From Mycolicibacterium chitae (GTDB lineage Bacteria; Actinomycetota; Actinomycetes; Mycobacteriales; Mycobacteriaceae), in assembly GCF_900637205.1 (NCBI RefSeq), contig NZ_LR134355.1, forward strand, positions 4,030,001 through 4,094,000: a stretch of 64,000 nucleotides of DNA, read 5' to 3'. Positions 32,453 to 41,788 of the stretch are shown piece by piece. Every line of letters begins with the position of its first letter. The first letter of the stretch is position 1. The notes below the pieces were generated by a model. It saw only the letters and a program-made list of their open reading frames with translations, did not search any database and was not told where the DNA came from. Both the position numbers and the translations under genes were made by a program.

Positions 32453-33634
32453 GTGGCACAAGCCGTCCGCCAGCACGCCCGGAGTTCGGTGCGCAAGCTG
32501 CAGTTGTCCCAGGCCGCCGCCCGGTTGTTCTCCGAGCGCGGCTACCACAACGTCAGCATGGACGACGTCGCCTCGGCGGTCGGGCTCACCGGCCCCGCCC
32601 TGTATCGGCATTTCCGCAAGAAGCACGACATCCTGGCCCAGGCGGTCTCCGAGCAACTCGGCGCGGTCGAGGAGGTCGCGGCGCGGGCGGTGGCGGCCGA
32701 CCTCGACCCGGCGCAGCGGTCGGCCCAGTTCCTGTCCGAACTCGCGGATCTGGTGCTCGAACGCGAAGAGGTCCTACTGTGGAAGCGGGAGCGACGGCAG
32801 CTCTCCGAGGCCGAACAGGACCAGTTCCGGCTGAAGCTCAACCAGGTTCTGCGACTCACGATGCAGGCCCTCGGGCTCGACGACCACGACCAGCCGGCCA
32901 GCGACGCCGAGCTGCGGGCGTGGAGCGTGCTGGCCGTCTACTCGAGCGTCTCGGCGATCCGTCGACGCCTCGACGACGCCACCGTCAAGTCGATCCTGCA
33001 GTCCATGGCCACCAACATCCTGGACTGCGAATTGGACGGCGCCACCGCCGATTCGGCGCCGCCGGCCTACCTGCGACGCCCGCCGGGCCGGCGTGAGCGC
33101 ATCCTGGCCGCGGCCACCCGGCTGTTCCACGGCCAGAGCTACCACGCCGTCGGCATCGAGGAGATCGCCGCGGCCTCGGACACCGCGATCGCCACGTTCT
33201 ACCAGTACTTCAACGGCAAGGCCGAACTGTTGCAGGCGGTTCTGCACCGCGGCGCCGAGGGTCTGCACTACGTCACCAACCACCGGCTGCCGGCTGCGCG
33301 CACACCGCAGGAGGCCGTCGATGTCATCGCGTGCACGCTCATCGAGTTGGCGCTCGGACCGCATCAACCGATCCTGGCCATCCTGGCCGCCGACCTGATC
33401 TATCTGCCCGAGCCCGCGCAAGAGGCGATCCGGACCAGCGAGCGCGAGTACATCGACGAGTGGGTGGCCGCGATCGTCGGGATCCGACCGGACCTGTCGG
33501 TGCACCACGCGAGGTTGTTGGCGCAGGCCTCCATCGGTCTGGTCACCGACATCACCCAGACCCAGAGCATGCGTGCCCGCCCCGGCATCGCGATGGAACT
33601 GCACCGGCTGGTGGCCGCCGTTCTGGCCAGCTGA
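32453..33634 (+). CDS. Tandem-TetR regulator, Mce3R-like (A)
   Basis: 393-aa fusion of two TetR units. DNA-binding domain 1 is at about residues 34-55 (SMDDVASAVGLTGPALYRHF) and domain 2 at about 234-254 (GIEEIAAASDTAIATFYQYF), each with its own helical domain. Mce3R, the repressor of the M. tuberculosis mce3 operon, has this double architecture and about 400 residues. GTG 32453 has GGAGGG upstream. The stop abuts the convergent esterase stop (TGATCA). With its paralogue at 52965 it lies either side of the mce operon; both have nearly identical recognition helices. Confidence 0.85.
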   Translation: MAQAVRQHARSSVRKLQLSQAAARLFSERGYHNVSMDDVASAVGLTGPALYRHFRKKHDILAQAVSEQLGAVEEVAARAVAADLDPAQRSAQFLSELADLVLEREEVLLWKRERRQLSEAEQDQFRLKLNQVLRLTMQALGLDDHDQPASDAELRAWSVLAVYSSVSAIRRRLDDATVKSILQSMATNILDCELDGATADSAPPAYLRRPPGRRERILAAATRLFHGQSYHAVGIEEIAAASDTAIATFYQYFNGKAELLQAVLHRGAEGLHYVTNHRLPAARTPQEAVDVIACTLIELALGPHQPILAILAADLIYLPEPAQEAIRTSEREYIDEWVAAIVGIRPDLSVHHARLLAQASIGLVTDITQTQSMRARPGIAMELHRLVAAVLAS

Positions 33635-34555
33635 TCAGCCCACCGAGGCACGCGCGAAGGCGCCGATCTCGGCGACCGCCCGCTGCGCGCGCGGCATGTA
33701 CGCGACGAACATCGGCCAGGCGTGGCACACACCCGAGTAGATCGACAACGTCGAGGCCGATCCCCCGCGCTGCATCGCGGCGTGCAACGCCTTGGCGTCA
33801 TCCAGCAGCACCTCGCGGTCGCTGACCTGGATGAGCGTCGCCGGCAGCCGATCGAGCGCGCCGAACACCGGCGAGGCCAACGGATCCCGCGGATCGTGAT
33901 CCCGAAGGTAGGCCGCGGCCAACCCCTGCACCGAGCGCCGGGAAATCGCCAGATCGGCCTCGGCGTGGGTGTCGAAGCTCTCCCCGGAGGCGGTGAAGTC
34001 GGCCAGCGGCGACACCAGGACCGCGGCCGCGGGCACCGCGGTGCCTGTGTCGCGCGCGCGGATCAGGGATGCCACGGTCAGCCCGCCGCCGGCGGAATCA
34101 CCGGCCAGCACCCAGCGGGGTCCGAACTGCACTGCGGCCCACTCCATCACGGCATGGGCGTCCTCGACGGCGGCCGGGAAGGGGTGCTCCGGGGCCAGTC
34201 GGTAGTCCGGCACGATCACCGGGTGCCCGCAGGCCGCCGACACCGCCGCGGCGACGCCGCGATATCCCGTCGGCGACCCGATGAGGTAGCCGCCGCCGTG
34301 CAGCCACACCACCGCGGCGCTGTCGTCGACCGCGCCGGCGCTGACGCGCAGCGCCGGGACTCCACCGGCCGACACCTCGGCCACCGCCGCGTCCTCGGGC
34401 AGCGGAAGCGAGGTCATCATCGCGTCGAGCTTCTCGCGCATCACGGGCAGCGGTTGGCGCCCGTCGCCGAATACCTCCCGCAGCTGCTCCTCGGCCCGCT
34501 CGAGCGCCTCGGCGTCCGCCTGCGTCCAGTCGTCGTCGGAAGGCAACGCACTCAT
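33635..34555 (-). CDS. HSL-family alpha/beta-hydrolase (Lip esterase)
   Basis: 306-aa esterase of the hormone-sensitive-lipase family. The oxyanion motif is HGGGYLIGS, the nucleophile elbow GDSAGGG and YRLAPEHPFPA is a family signature. The acid is in DREVLLDD and the base His in GVCHAWPM. ATG 34555 chosen over GTG 34564. Motif 1 lies 65 bp upstream of its start, in the region shared with a divergent SDR. Confidence 0.88.
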   Translation of the reverse strand: MSALPSDDDWTQADAEALERAEEQLREVFGDGRQPLPVMREKLDAMMTSLPLPEDAAVAEVSAGGVPALRVSAGAVDDSAAVVWLHGGGYLIGSPTGYRGVAAAVSAACGHPVIVPDYRLAPEHPFPAAVEDAHAVMEWAAVQFGPRWVLAGDSAGGGLTVASLIRARDTGTAVPAAAVLVSPLADFTASGESFDTHAEADLAISRRSVQGLAAAYLRDHDPRDPLASPVFGALDRLPATLIQVSDREVLLDDAKALHAAMQRGGSASTLSIYSGVCHAWPMFVAYMPRAQRAVAEIGAFARASVG

Positions 34556-34619
34556 CTCGACCACCCATCTGCCGCGGCTGGGCCCCGCCCGCCCGGGGGC
34601 TCCGCCCTAGCCATTTCCT

Positions 34620-34637
34620 ACAAGAATCAATACTAAC
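34620..34637 (+). promoter_or_regulatory. Island motif 1, copy between esterase and SDR
   Basis: ACAAGAATCAATACTAAC, two mismatches from ACTAGAATCAAAACTAAC at 62927. It lies in the 194-bp region between divergent genes (starts 34555 and 34750), so one site could control both. Confidence 0.6.
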
Positions 34638-34749
34638 TCTAAGGCCATAATAACCTGTCACAGCGCCATTGACTGGCCTGTCTGATGAAGTTAGCCTTCA
34701 CAAAGGACCATTTGCGACACATTGTCGCCGCGCACAGATGAGGACCCCC

Positions 34750-35577
34750 ATGCCCCGACTCTCCGACAAGACCGCAATCGTCACCGGAGCCACCACGGTA
34801 ACCCCCGGCGGCCTGAACATCGGCGGCGCCGCGGCCACCGAACTGGTCGCCGAGGGCGCCCGGGTGGTGCTGGCCGACCTCAACATCGACGGCGCCACGG
34901 CGCTGGCCGAGGCGCTCAACGAGGCCCGCGGCCCGGGCGTCGCGGTCGCCGTGCAGACCGACCTGCGCCACGAGGACCAGATCGAGAAGCTGGTGGCCAC
35001 CGCCATCGAGACCTTCGGCGGTATCAACGTCCTGTTGAACATCGCCGGCGTCTTCCCGCCCGGCGACGGGGACATCGCCACCATGTCCACCGAGGTCTGG
35101 GACGACGTCATGGCGGTCAACCTGCGCAGCGCCATGCTCACCACCAAGCATTCGCTGCCGCAGCTGCGCGCCAACGGCGGGTCGATCGTCAACACGGCGT
35201 CCACCCACGCGTTCGCCGGGGACACCAGCCTGACCGGATACGGCGCCACCAAGGCCGCCCTGCTGGCCCTGACCGCCTACACCGCAACCCAATACGGCCA
35301 GGAAGGGGTGCGGTGCAACGCGATCTGCCCCGGCACCACCACCACGCCGCCCGCCCAGCAGCTGCCCGACGTGGTCAAGGACATCTACCGCCGCCACACC
35401 CTGGCCAAAGACCTCAACGGTCCCGCCGAGCTCGCCAAGGTCTACGCGTTCCTGGCCTCCGACGACTCCCGGGGCATCAACGGCGAGACCATCCGGGTCG
35501 ACGGCGGCCTGCTGGCGCACCAGCCGTTCATGCCGGACATGGTGGCCCTGGGGGCCGCGACCGCGACGTCGCAGTAG
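34750..35577 (+). CDS. SDR with atypical nucleotide-binding loop
   Basis: 275-aa short-chain dehydrogenase. The usual TGxxxGxG is stretched to TGATTVTPGGLNIGGAAA at residues about 13-30, an insertion of several residues. The rest is standard: NIAGV, catalytic NTAST and YGATK, and C-terminal VDGG. LADLN after the second strand favours NAD. ATG 34750 is preceded by GAGGA. Convergent with the mas genes; its stop lies inside a triple repeat. Confidence 0.82.
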   Translation: MPRLSDKTAIVTGATTVTPGGLNIGGAAATELVAEGARVVLADLNIDGATALAEALNEARGPGVAVAVQTDLRHEDQIEKLVATAIETFGGINVLLNIAGVFPPGDGDIATMSTEVWDDVMAVNLRSAMLTTKHSLPQLRANGGSIVNTASTHAFAGDTSLTGYGATKAALLALTAYTATQYGQEGVRCNAICPGTTTTPPAQQLPDVVKDIYRRHTLAKDLNGPAELAKVYAFLASDDSRGINGETIRVDGGLLAHQPFMPDMVALGAATATSQ

Positions 35578-35615
35578 CGAATCAGGCAGTAGCGAATCAG
35601 GCAGTAGCGGATCAG
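35571..35615. repeat. Three tandem 15-bp repeats across convergent stops
   Basis: Three copies of GCAGTAGCGAATCAG (35571-35585, 35586-35600, 35601-35615; the last has one change). They contain the stop codon of the SDR on the plus strand and reach the stop of the last mas gene on the minus strand. No stem is formed. Probably a local duplication. Confidence 0.9.
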
Positions 35616-36100
35616 ATCGGTTCGAAATCGGCGATCAGCCACCGGCCGTCGACCTTCTCCACCAGCACCCGCGCGGAGGACTGGGTCACGGTCGGTGCGC
35701 TGTCGCCCACCGTGGTTGTCTGGTCGATGTAGACCAGCAACTCGGCGCGGTCGGGCGTCGAGGACACCACGGCCGCGGCCGGCACCGACGCCTGCGCCGA
35801 GATGTGCTGCTCCTTGGCACCGGGAATCACGACGTCGTTGATCAGCGCGGCGAAGCGGGACCGAAAGTCCCCCGTCAGGTACTCGCTGGCGGCGGTCAAG
35901 TCGGCGTCGACATGTTCGGCGCGGTAGGACAGCATCGCTGTGGTGGCCTCCGTGGCCGCCGAGACCGCCTGGGCCGCACCGACCTCGGACAGCGCGCCGG
36001 GCTGCGCGTGCCACTTGAGGTAACCGACGCCCAACGCCATGACCAACACGGCCAGCGGCAGCACCACGTAGGCCAGGGTCTTCTGCTGCGGTCGCCTCAT
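35612..36100 (-). CDS. Mce-associated membrane protein (second Mas)
   Basis: 162 aa. One N-terminal membrane helix (TLAYVVLPLAVLVMALGVGYL) is followed by an extracytoplasmic domain of the Mas type, with FRSRFAALINDVVIPGAKEQHI and the closing VDGRWLIADFEPI. Mas proteins accompany mce operons and are thought to stabilise the transporter. Overlaps the preceding mas gene by ATGA; last gene of the operon. Confidence 0.85.
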   Translation of the reverse strand: MRRPQQKTLAYVVLPLAVLVMALGVGYLKWHAQPGALSEVGAAQAVSAATEATTAMLSYRAEHVDADLTAASEYLTGDFRSRFAALINDVVIPGAKEQHISAQASVPAAAVVSSTPDRAELLVYIDQTTTVGDSAPTVTQSSARVLVEKVDGRWLIADFEPI

Positions 36101-36636
36101 GACACGTACGCCACATCGGACATCTTGGCGGCGTCACCGCTGCGTTGCACCCCGATGCGCATCCGCCAGATCTGCGGATCCTGCTCCGGTGCACCGGCGT
36201 AGGTCATCTTCACCGACATCAGCACCAGCACCTGTGCGCTGTCGCCGTCGCGGGACTCCAGGCCGGCCGACGTCACCGAGCCCTCCGAGGTCGACTTCGC
36301 CTGCCGCACCACCTCCGCGAACGGTTCGGCCCGCTTCTCGAAGTCCTCGCGGAACACCCCGGTCGACGAGTCCAGGATCTCCTGGATGTCGGCGTCCACC
36401 GTGGCGTGGTCGATGGTCGTCAGGTTGAGCACGCCTTGGCGGGCCGCCTCGACGAACTCGGCCTGTCGCGCCTCGTCGCGGTGCTGCTCGACGGCCCGAT
36501 AGCCCAGCCAACCGCCGAGGCAGCCGAGCACCACCAGCGCCCCGGTGCCCAGGGCGATGGCCGCCCGGACGCCGTCGAACCGTTGTGCCGGTGGATCGTT
36601 CAGCTCGCCGGTGGCGGCATCAGCATGCTCTCCCAC
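36097..36636 (-). CDS. Mce-associated membrane protein (first Mas)
   Basis: 179 aa from GTG 36636. The cytoplasmic start MGEHADAATGELNDPPAQRF is followed by one membrane helix (AIALGTGALVVLGCLGGWLGY) and a periplasmic Mas domain ending SDVAYVS. The start lies 37 bp inside the end of mceF; no later start keeps the helix, so I accept the overlap. Part of the ten-gene operon. Confidence 0.82.
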   Translation of the reverse strand: MGEHADAATGELNDPPAQRFDGVRAAIALGTGALVVLGCLGGWLGYRAVEQHRDEARQAEFVEAARQGVLNLTTIDHATVDADIQEILDSSTGVFREDFEKRAEPFAEVVRQAKSTSEGSVTSAGLESRDGDSAQVLVLMSVKMTYAGAPEQDPQIWRMRIGVQRSGDAAKMSDVAYVS

Positions 36637-38033
36637 GTTTTGCCTTCCGTATGCGTCGCCAGGTTCGCCTGGTTGTAGAGCTTGCCGTCCGGTCCGACGT
36701 AGTCGCCGGTGGCCGGGTCGTACTCGGCGACCGGCAGCGGGGCGGGCCGCTCCTCGGCGGACGGCGGTGGCAGCTGCGGAATGCCCTGGCCCGACAGGGT
36801 GGCGTTCGGGTCGCCCTTCCAGTTGAAGCCGTCGTTGAGCGGCACGTACTCCTCGTCGCTCTCGCACATCTTCACCGTCGGCGCCCGCTTGCCCGGGCGG
36901 GTGATGCACGGGTAGTTGCGGTTGCCGCGCACGACGTTCCACGAATCCTGCGGGATCCGGCAGTACAGGTCACCCTCGATGGGATCGGCCGTGGCCTCCA
37001 CGTTGGGTGTCAGCTGCTGGTCGGCCGGCAGGAATCCGGTGGTGCACACCGGCGGCAGGTTCAGGTTCAGGTTGAAGCTGACGTACAGGCCGGGGTACTT
37101 GCGCAGCGAATCCTTGTTGGCCAGCAGCGCACCTTGCAGGCTGGCCGTCAGCTGCGGCAGCAGCACCAGCACCTGTTCGATGGCCGGCTGGTAGGTCACG
37201 GCCACCTCGCCCACACTCACCAGGTTCGCCATCAGCACCGGCAGAGTCGGCTTGAGCCGGTCGAACAGCTGCCGGGCCTCCTCGGCCGTCTCGGCCCCGT
37301 TCTCGATCAGGCCGGCCACGGCGGGATCGGCCGAACGGACCTGCTCGGTCAGGTTCGCCAGGTGTGCGCCCCAGGCCTGGATCGAATCGGCGGTCTCCGC
37401 TTGGGAATCCATCAGCGGGGCGGCCTTGTCGATCAGGGTGATCAGCGGGTCGAGGTTGGCGCGGGCGTCGCTGGCCAGCTGCGTGGAGCCCTGCACGATG
37501 CGGGACAGCTCCGGCCCCAATCGGCCTACCGCGGTGTAGCTTTCGTCGATGACGGTCTTGACGTTGTCCTTCGGGATCGCCTGGATGCCCCGGTTGGTCG
37601 CGTCGAGCAGCTTGTTGATCGGCGGCGGGACGGTGGACCGATCCAGCGGGATCACATCCCCGTCACGCAGTTCGGGGCCGTCCTCCGAGCGGGGCAGCAG
37701 GGCAACGTACTGCTCGCCGATGGCCGACACGCTGTGCACCTCTGCACTCAGATCCGACGGGATGTTGATCCCGCTCTTGAGCGACAGCACGGCCTCGACC
37801 CCACCGGTGTCCGTCAGCCGCACATCGGTGACCCGCCCGACCTTGGTGCCGCGGTAGGTGACGTTCGCGGTCTGGTACAGGCCACCGGTCTGTGGCAACT
37901 CGACGGTGACGGTGTACTGACCGATGCCGAGCATCGACGGCACCTTGACGTAGCTGAACGCCATGATGGCGCCCGCGACCAACGAGACGATCCCGAAGAT
38001 CGCCAACTGCATCTTGATTCGCTTGGTCACCAT
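36600..38033 (-). CDS. mceF: Mce family protein MceF
   Basis: 477-aa subunit of the hexameric Mce tunnel. An N-terminal membrane helix (MQLAIFGIVSLVAGAIMAFSY) precedes the MCE domain (YTVTVELPQTGGLYQTANV, YRGTKVGRVTDVRL) and a long helical needle domain, residues about 130-330. A Pro-rich C-terminus with DGKLYNQANL is typical of MceF. Separated from mceE by one base. Confidence 0.92.
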   Translation of the reverse strand: MVTKRIKMQLAIFGIVSLVAGAIMAFSYVKVPSMLGIGQYTVTVELPQTGGLYQTANVTYRGTKVGRVTDVRLTDTGGVEAVLSLKSGINIPSDLSAEVHSVSAIGEQYVALLPRSEDGPELRDGDVIPLDRSTVPPPINKLLDATNRGIQAIPKDNVKTVIDESYTAVGRLGPELSRIVQGSTQLASDARANLDPLITLIDKAAPLMDSQAETADSIQAWGAHLANLTEQVRSADPAVAGLIENGAETAEEARQLFDRLKPTLPVLMANLVSVGEVAVTYQPAIEQVLVLLPQLTASLQGALLANKDSLRKYPGLYVSFNLNLNLPPVCTTGFLPADQQLTPNVEATADPIEGDLYCRIPQDSWNVVRGNRNYPCITRPGKRAPTVKMCESDEEYVPLNDGFNWKGDPNATLSGQGIPQLPPPSAEERPAPLPVAEYDPATGDYVGPDGKLYNQANLATHTEGKTWESMLMPPPAS

Positions 38034-38034
38034 G

Positions 38035-39180
38035 TCAGGGCCCCTGGTTGAACTGGTAGGGAGCCACCAGCGGATTGCCCGCGGTGTACGGACTGGGCAG
38101 CTGCCCGATGGTGCGACCCCACTGCATCTCCAACTCGGTGAGATCACCCTCCCAGCGGGTGCCGTTGAGCAACCCGTCCCCGAGCCGGCTCAGGGTGAGG
38201 TCGAAGATCACGTCGGTGTTGAGGTAGTCGCCGCGCACGATCTTCTCGATGTTCTCGATGGGCCACGGGAAGGTGGCCAACAGGCTCAGCGCGCGCGTCA
38301 TGTCCGGCCCGGCGTTGGCCAGGGACTTGAACACCGGTCCGAGGGCCTGAAGTTCGGACACCAGGCTCTGCTTGGTCTGGTTGACCGTGTCGGCGGTCAG
38401 CGCGCTGAATTTGCCGAAGCCGTCGACGGCGTCGGTGAGGTTCTGTCGGTTCTCGCTGAGCACCTCGAGCGCGTTCGGGATGGTCTCCAGGGCGTTGTCC
38501 AGCACCGGCTTCTGGTCGGCGAACTGGCCCACCAGATTGTTGAAACTGTCGCTGGCCGCGACGATGTCGCCGGTCTGGGTGTCGAGGCGGCCGACGAACA
38601 GGTCCAGCTGTTCGATCAGGCTGCGCAGGTCGCCCTCCCGGCCGACGAATGCGGTGGCGAACGCCGCGGTGATGTCCTGCATCTGCCCCACACCGCCGCC
38701 GTTGAGGAGCAACGACAGCGCGGCCAGCGTCTGGTCGGTGGTCGGGTAGGCGGCCCCGGCCTGCAGCGGGATCAACGCCCCGTCCTGCAACCGGCCCTGC
38801 GGGGCAACGTCGGTCGGCGGTCCGAGCTCGACGTGCAGCGAGCCGAGCAGGCTGGTCTGGCCTACGGTGGCCCGCGCGTTGGCCGGCAGCTCGACATCGC
38901 CGTTGAGCCGCATGGTGATCAGCGCGTGCCAGTCCTGCAGCTCGATCTTGGTGATGGTGCCCACGTTGACGTCGCCGACGCGAACCCGCGAGTTCGGTTC
39001 AATGGTCCCGATGTCGGGCAACTGTGCCCGCACGGTGAAGGCACCGTCGCCGCCGCCCTCGGTGCCGGGCATGGACAGCGAGTTCAGACCGCGCCACTCG
39101 CAGCCGGTCAGCACCGTCACCGCCACCGCCGCGACGGCGGCCAAACACCGCTTACGCCAGGAGATTTGAGCGAGGGACAT
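38035..39180 (-). CDS. mceE: Mce family lipoprotein MceE (Lpr type)
   Basis: 381 aa. The signal peptide ends in lipobox VLTGC, so this is the lipid-anchored subunit found in every mce operon. The MCE domain (FTVRAQLPDIGTIEPNSRVRV) is followed by helices lining the tunnel. ATG 39180 shares its A with the mceD stop (TGATG) and has GGAGG six bases upstream; the GTG at 39183 is too close to that site. Confidence 0.92.
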   Translation of the reverse strand: MSLAQISWRKRCLAAVAAVAVTVLTGCEWRGLNSLSMPGTEGGGDGAFTVRAQLPDIGTIEPNSRVRVGDVNVGTITKIELQDWHALITMRLNGDVELPANARATVGQTSLLGSLHVELGPPTDVAPQGRLQDGALIPLQAGAAYPTTDQTLAALSLLLNGGGVGQMQDITAAFATAFVGREGDLRSLIEQLDLFVGRLDTQTGDIVAASDSFNNLVGQFADQKPVLDNALETIPNALEVLSENRQNLTDAVDGFGKFSALTADTVNQTKQSLVSELQALGPVFKSLANAGPDMTRALSLLATFPWPIENIEKIVRGDYLNTDVIFDLTLSRLGDGLLNGTRWEGDLTELEMQWGRTIGQLPSPYTAGNPLVAPYQFNQGP

Positions 39181-40475
39181 CACGAACCTCCTTCGGCCGG
39201 CAGCAGCAGGCCCGGCAGTCCCGCGGCCGGATCGGCGGCGCCCACGGGCACCGCGACCGGCGCGGTCTCGGCCGGCGGCGCCGGGGCCGGGTTCTGCACC
39301 GGGTAGTAGTCGGGCCGCAGCCGATCCTCGCTGTAGGTCAGCTCGTTGGGACGCGCCGACTGACCGACGAACAGGTTCTCGCCCAGCGGCGGGAAATTCA
39401 TCTGCCGGTTCTTGACGATCGGCGCGAGGTACTGCATACACAGCTTCGCCGAATACTCGGAGTTCAACCGTGCGGCCGCCTCCACCGAGCCGCACACCAG
39501 CGACATCGGATCGGCGAAGTTGTTGACGGCGAGCATGCCGGTCAGCGCGCCCTGCGAGGGCTGGTAGACGTTGGCGAAGTTCTGCGCCGCGGTCGGGAAC
39601 GAGTGCAGTGCCTGCTCGATGTCATCGAGGCTGCCGTGCACAGCGGTGGAGATCGACGCCAGCTTGTCGACGGCGATACCGGCCGCCTCCCGGTTCTCGC
39701 GGACGAACTGGGTCGCCGTCCCGACCACCGAGTTGAGGTCGTTGATCGCGGCACCCACCGCGCCGGGATCGTCGGCCAGCAGCCCGGTGACCGCGGCCAG
39801 GTTGCGGTTGAGTTGCCCGAGCAGCTGCGAGCTGTCCTCGAGCGCGGTCACCACCACCGACAGGTTCTTGAGGCTGGCGAAGGTGTCGTCGCTGTGATCA
39901 CCGAGGGCCGAAAGTGCCTGCGACATCGTCGTGACGGTTTCCCGGATGTTGACGCCCTGTCCGCGCAGGTTCTCGGCCGCGGTGTTGACGAACTGCCCCA
40001 GCGTGCTCACGCCGCCGGGTTCGGTGGGCTGCAGCGCGTCGGAAAGCTTCTCCAGCTGGGCGCGCAGGTCGTCCCATTCGAGTGGCACCGCGGTGCGGTC
40101 CTCGCCGATGACGGCACCGTTCTCCAGCACCGGCCCCGACGTGTAGGCCGGCGTCAGCTGAATCGCCCGGGCGGTCACCAGCTGCGGTGACACGATGACG
40201 GCCTTGGCGTCGGCGGGCACCTGATACTTGCCCTTGACCCAGAAGCTGACCTTGACCCGACTCGGTTCCGGCTCAATGCTTTCGACGGCACCGACGGGGA
40301 AGCCCAGGATGCGCACCTCGTCGCCGACGAACAAGCCGTTGCTGTTGTCGAAGTACGCGACGACGTTGGTGCGCCCGGCCTGGTTGAACGCGCGTAGCGC
40401 CAGCACCCCGCCGGCGACCACGACCAGTACCAGCGCGACGATCAGGCCGGTGCGCAGTGTCGGTTTGCGCATCAC
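39180..40475 (-). CDS. mceD: Mce family protein MceD
   Basis: 431 aa. An N-terminal membrane helix (TGLIVALVLVVVAGGVLAL), an MCE domain (VVAYFDNSNGLFVGDEVRIL, GFPVGAVESI) and a helical region to about residue 330; the tail is Pro/Ala-rich. GTG 40475 overlaps the mceC stop as GTGA; ATG 40472 is one codon later. Confidence 0.92.
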   Translation of the reverse strand: MMRKPTLRTGLIVALVLVVVAGGVLALRAFNQAGRTNVVAYFDNSNGLFVGDEVRILGFPVGAVESIEPEPSRVKVSFWVKGKYQVPADAKAVIVSPQLVTARAIQLTPAYTSGPVLENGAVIGEDRTAVPLEWDDLRAQLEKLSDALQPTEPGGVSTLGQFVNTAAENLRGQGVNIRETVTTMSQALSALGDHSDDTFASLKNLSVVVTALEDSSQLLGQLNRNLAAVTGLLADDPGAVGAAINDLNSVVGTATQFVRENREAAGIAVDKLASISTAVHGSLDDIEQALHSFPTAAQNFANVYQPSQGALTGMLAVNNFADPMSLVCGSVEAAARLNSEYSAKLCMQYLAPIVKNRQMNFPPLGENLFVGQSARPNELTYSEDRLRPDYYPVQNPAPAPPAETAPVAVPVGAADPAAGLPGLLLPAEGGS

Positions 40476-41788
40476 TGTCCTCCTCCGCCGTGCGGGACCG
40501 GGCCGGCCGGTGAGCCGACATCCGGCGTCGACGTGGGCTCGACCTCGGGCAGCAACTGCGGCGCTTCACCGTTGGGCCACAGCGCCGGCGGTCCGGGAGC
40601 GGGCCCGCCCGGCGGCGGCGCGGGCAGCGGTTCCCGGTACGGATACCGCGGGTCGCCCGGGTTGCCCGTGATGGCGTCGGGCACCGTGAGCCGGGGCTCA
40701 CCGCCCTGACCGGTGCGCGGGAACGGTTCCGGCAGCGCCGGGGTCGCCGGTTGGCCGGTCTGCGGCGTGATCAATTCCGAGGGCAGCTTCACGTTGGGAT
40801 CCAGACCCAGATCCGAGAACGCCGCGTCGATGAACGGCTGCACCAGTTGACCCGGCGCGTTCGACAGGTACGCCTTGAAGAACGGGCCCGACCCGACGGC
40901 ATCGCCCAGCGACATCGTGTACTTGTTCAGGTACACGATGGCCTCCGTGACGCGTTCCTTGCGGTTGTCGACGATGGCCAGGACCCCGTTGAGCTTGTCC
41001 AGGGCGGGCTTCATCTGTTCGCGGTTCTCCTCGATGAACGCCGCGAGCTGTTGGGCGAACGACGACAGATTGCGGGAGATCTGCTGCAGCGCAGTGCTTT
41101 GCGAACTCAGCTGGGCCAGCAGCGCATTGCTGTTGGACACCAACTCGGCGACCTGGTCAGCGCGCTCGGAGAGCACCCCGGTGGCCTTGCTGGCGTTGCT
41201 CAACAGGTTGCGCAGTTCGGTGTCGCGCTGGCCGAGCGTGTCGGAGAACCGTCCGACGCCTTCGATCGCGGCCCGCAGATCCGGCGGGGTGTGCTGGAAG
41301 GTGTCGGCCAGGGTGGCCAGCGCGTCGGACACCGTGTCGGTGTCCAGACCACTGATGGTGGCGGACAGATCGCCCAGGGCGTCGGGCAGCTGATAGGGCG
41401 ACATCGTGCGCTCCACCGGGATCGTCGAGTCCAGTCGTCCCTCACCGCGGGCGGTGATCTCGAGGACCTTGGAGCCCAGCAGGCTCTTGGTGCGGATCCG
41501 GGCCTCGGTCAACTCACCGAGGTGCACACCTTTGTCGACGTCGAAGTCGACGAGGATCCGGTTGCCGTCCAGGTCGATGTTGGAGACCTCCCCCACCCGG
41601 AACCCGGCCACCTGCACCGGGGCGCCCGCCTGCAGGCCGCCGGCCTCGGCGAAGTACGCGGAGTAGCTGCGGGACGAACCGCTGAAGGGAAGCTTGTCGT
41701 AGTTGAGCGAGACCAGCGCGATACCGACGGTCAGCGTGGCGCCCGTGAGCCCGACGAGGAAGGGGTTGCGTTCGGCGAACGGTTTCAT
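40472..41788 (-). CDS. mceC: Mce family protein MceC
   Basis: 438 aa. The N-terminal anchor (FLVGLTGATLTVGIALVSL) is followed by an MCE domain (YSAYFAEAGGLQAGAPVQVAG) and a helical barrel region, with a long Pro/Gly-rich tail after about residue 340 as usual for MceC. ATG 41788 overlaps the mceB stop by ATGA. Confidence 0.92.
   Translation of the reverse strand: MKPFAERNPFLVGLTGATLTVGIALVSLNYDKLPFSGSSRSYSAYFAEAGGLQAGAPVQVAGFRVGEVSNIDLDGNRILVDFDVDKGVHLGELTEARIRTKSLLGSKVLEITARGEGRLDSTIPVERTMSPYQLPDALGDLSATISGLDTDTVSDALATLADTFQHTPPDLRAAIEGVGRFSDTLGQRDTELRNLLSNASKATGVLSERADQVAELVSNSNALLAQLSSQSTALQQISRNLSSFAQQLAAFIEENREQMKPALDKLNGVLAIVDNRKERVTEAIVYLNKYTMSLGDAVGSGPFFKAYLSNAPGQLVQPFIDAAFSDLGLDPNVKLPSELITPQTGQPATPALPEPFPRTGQGGEPRLTVPDAITGNPGDPRYPYREPLPAPPPGGPAPGPPALWPNGEAPQLLPEVEPTSTPDVGSPAGPVPHGGGGQ

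Noticed and set aside
36585..39306. Long plus-strand frames opposite mceE and mceF
   Set aside because: Complementary-strand shadows of genes in a tightly overlapped mce operon; no domains.
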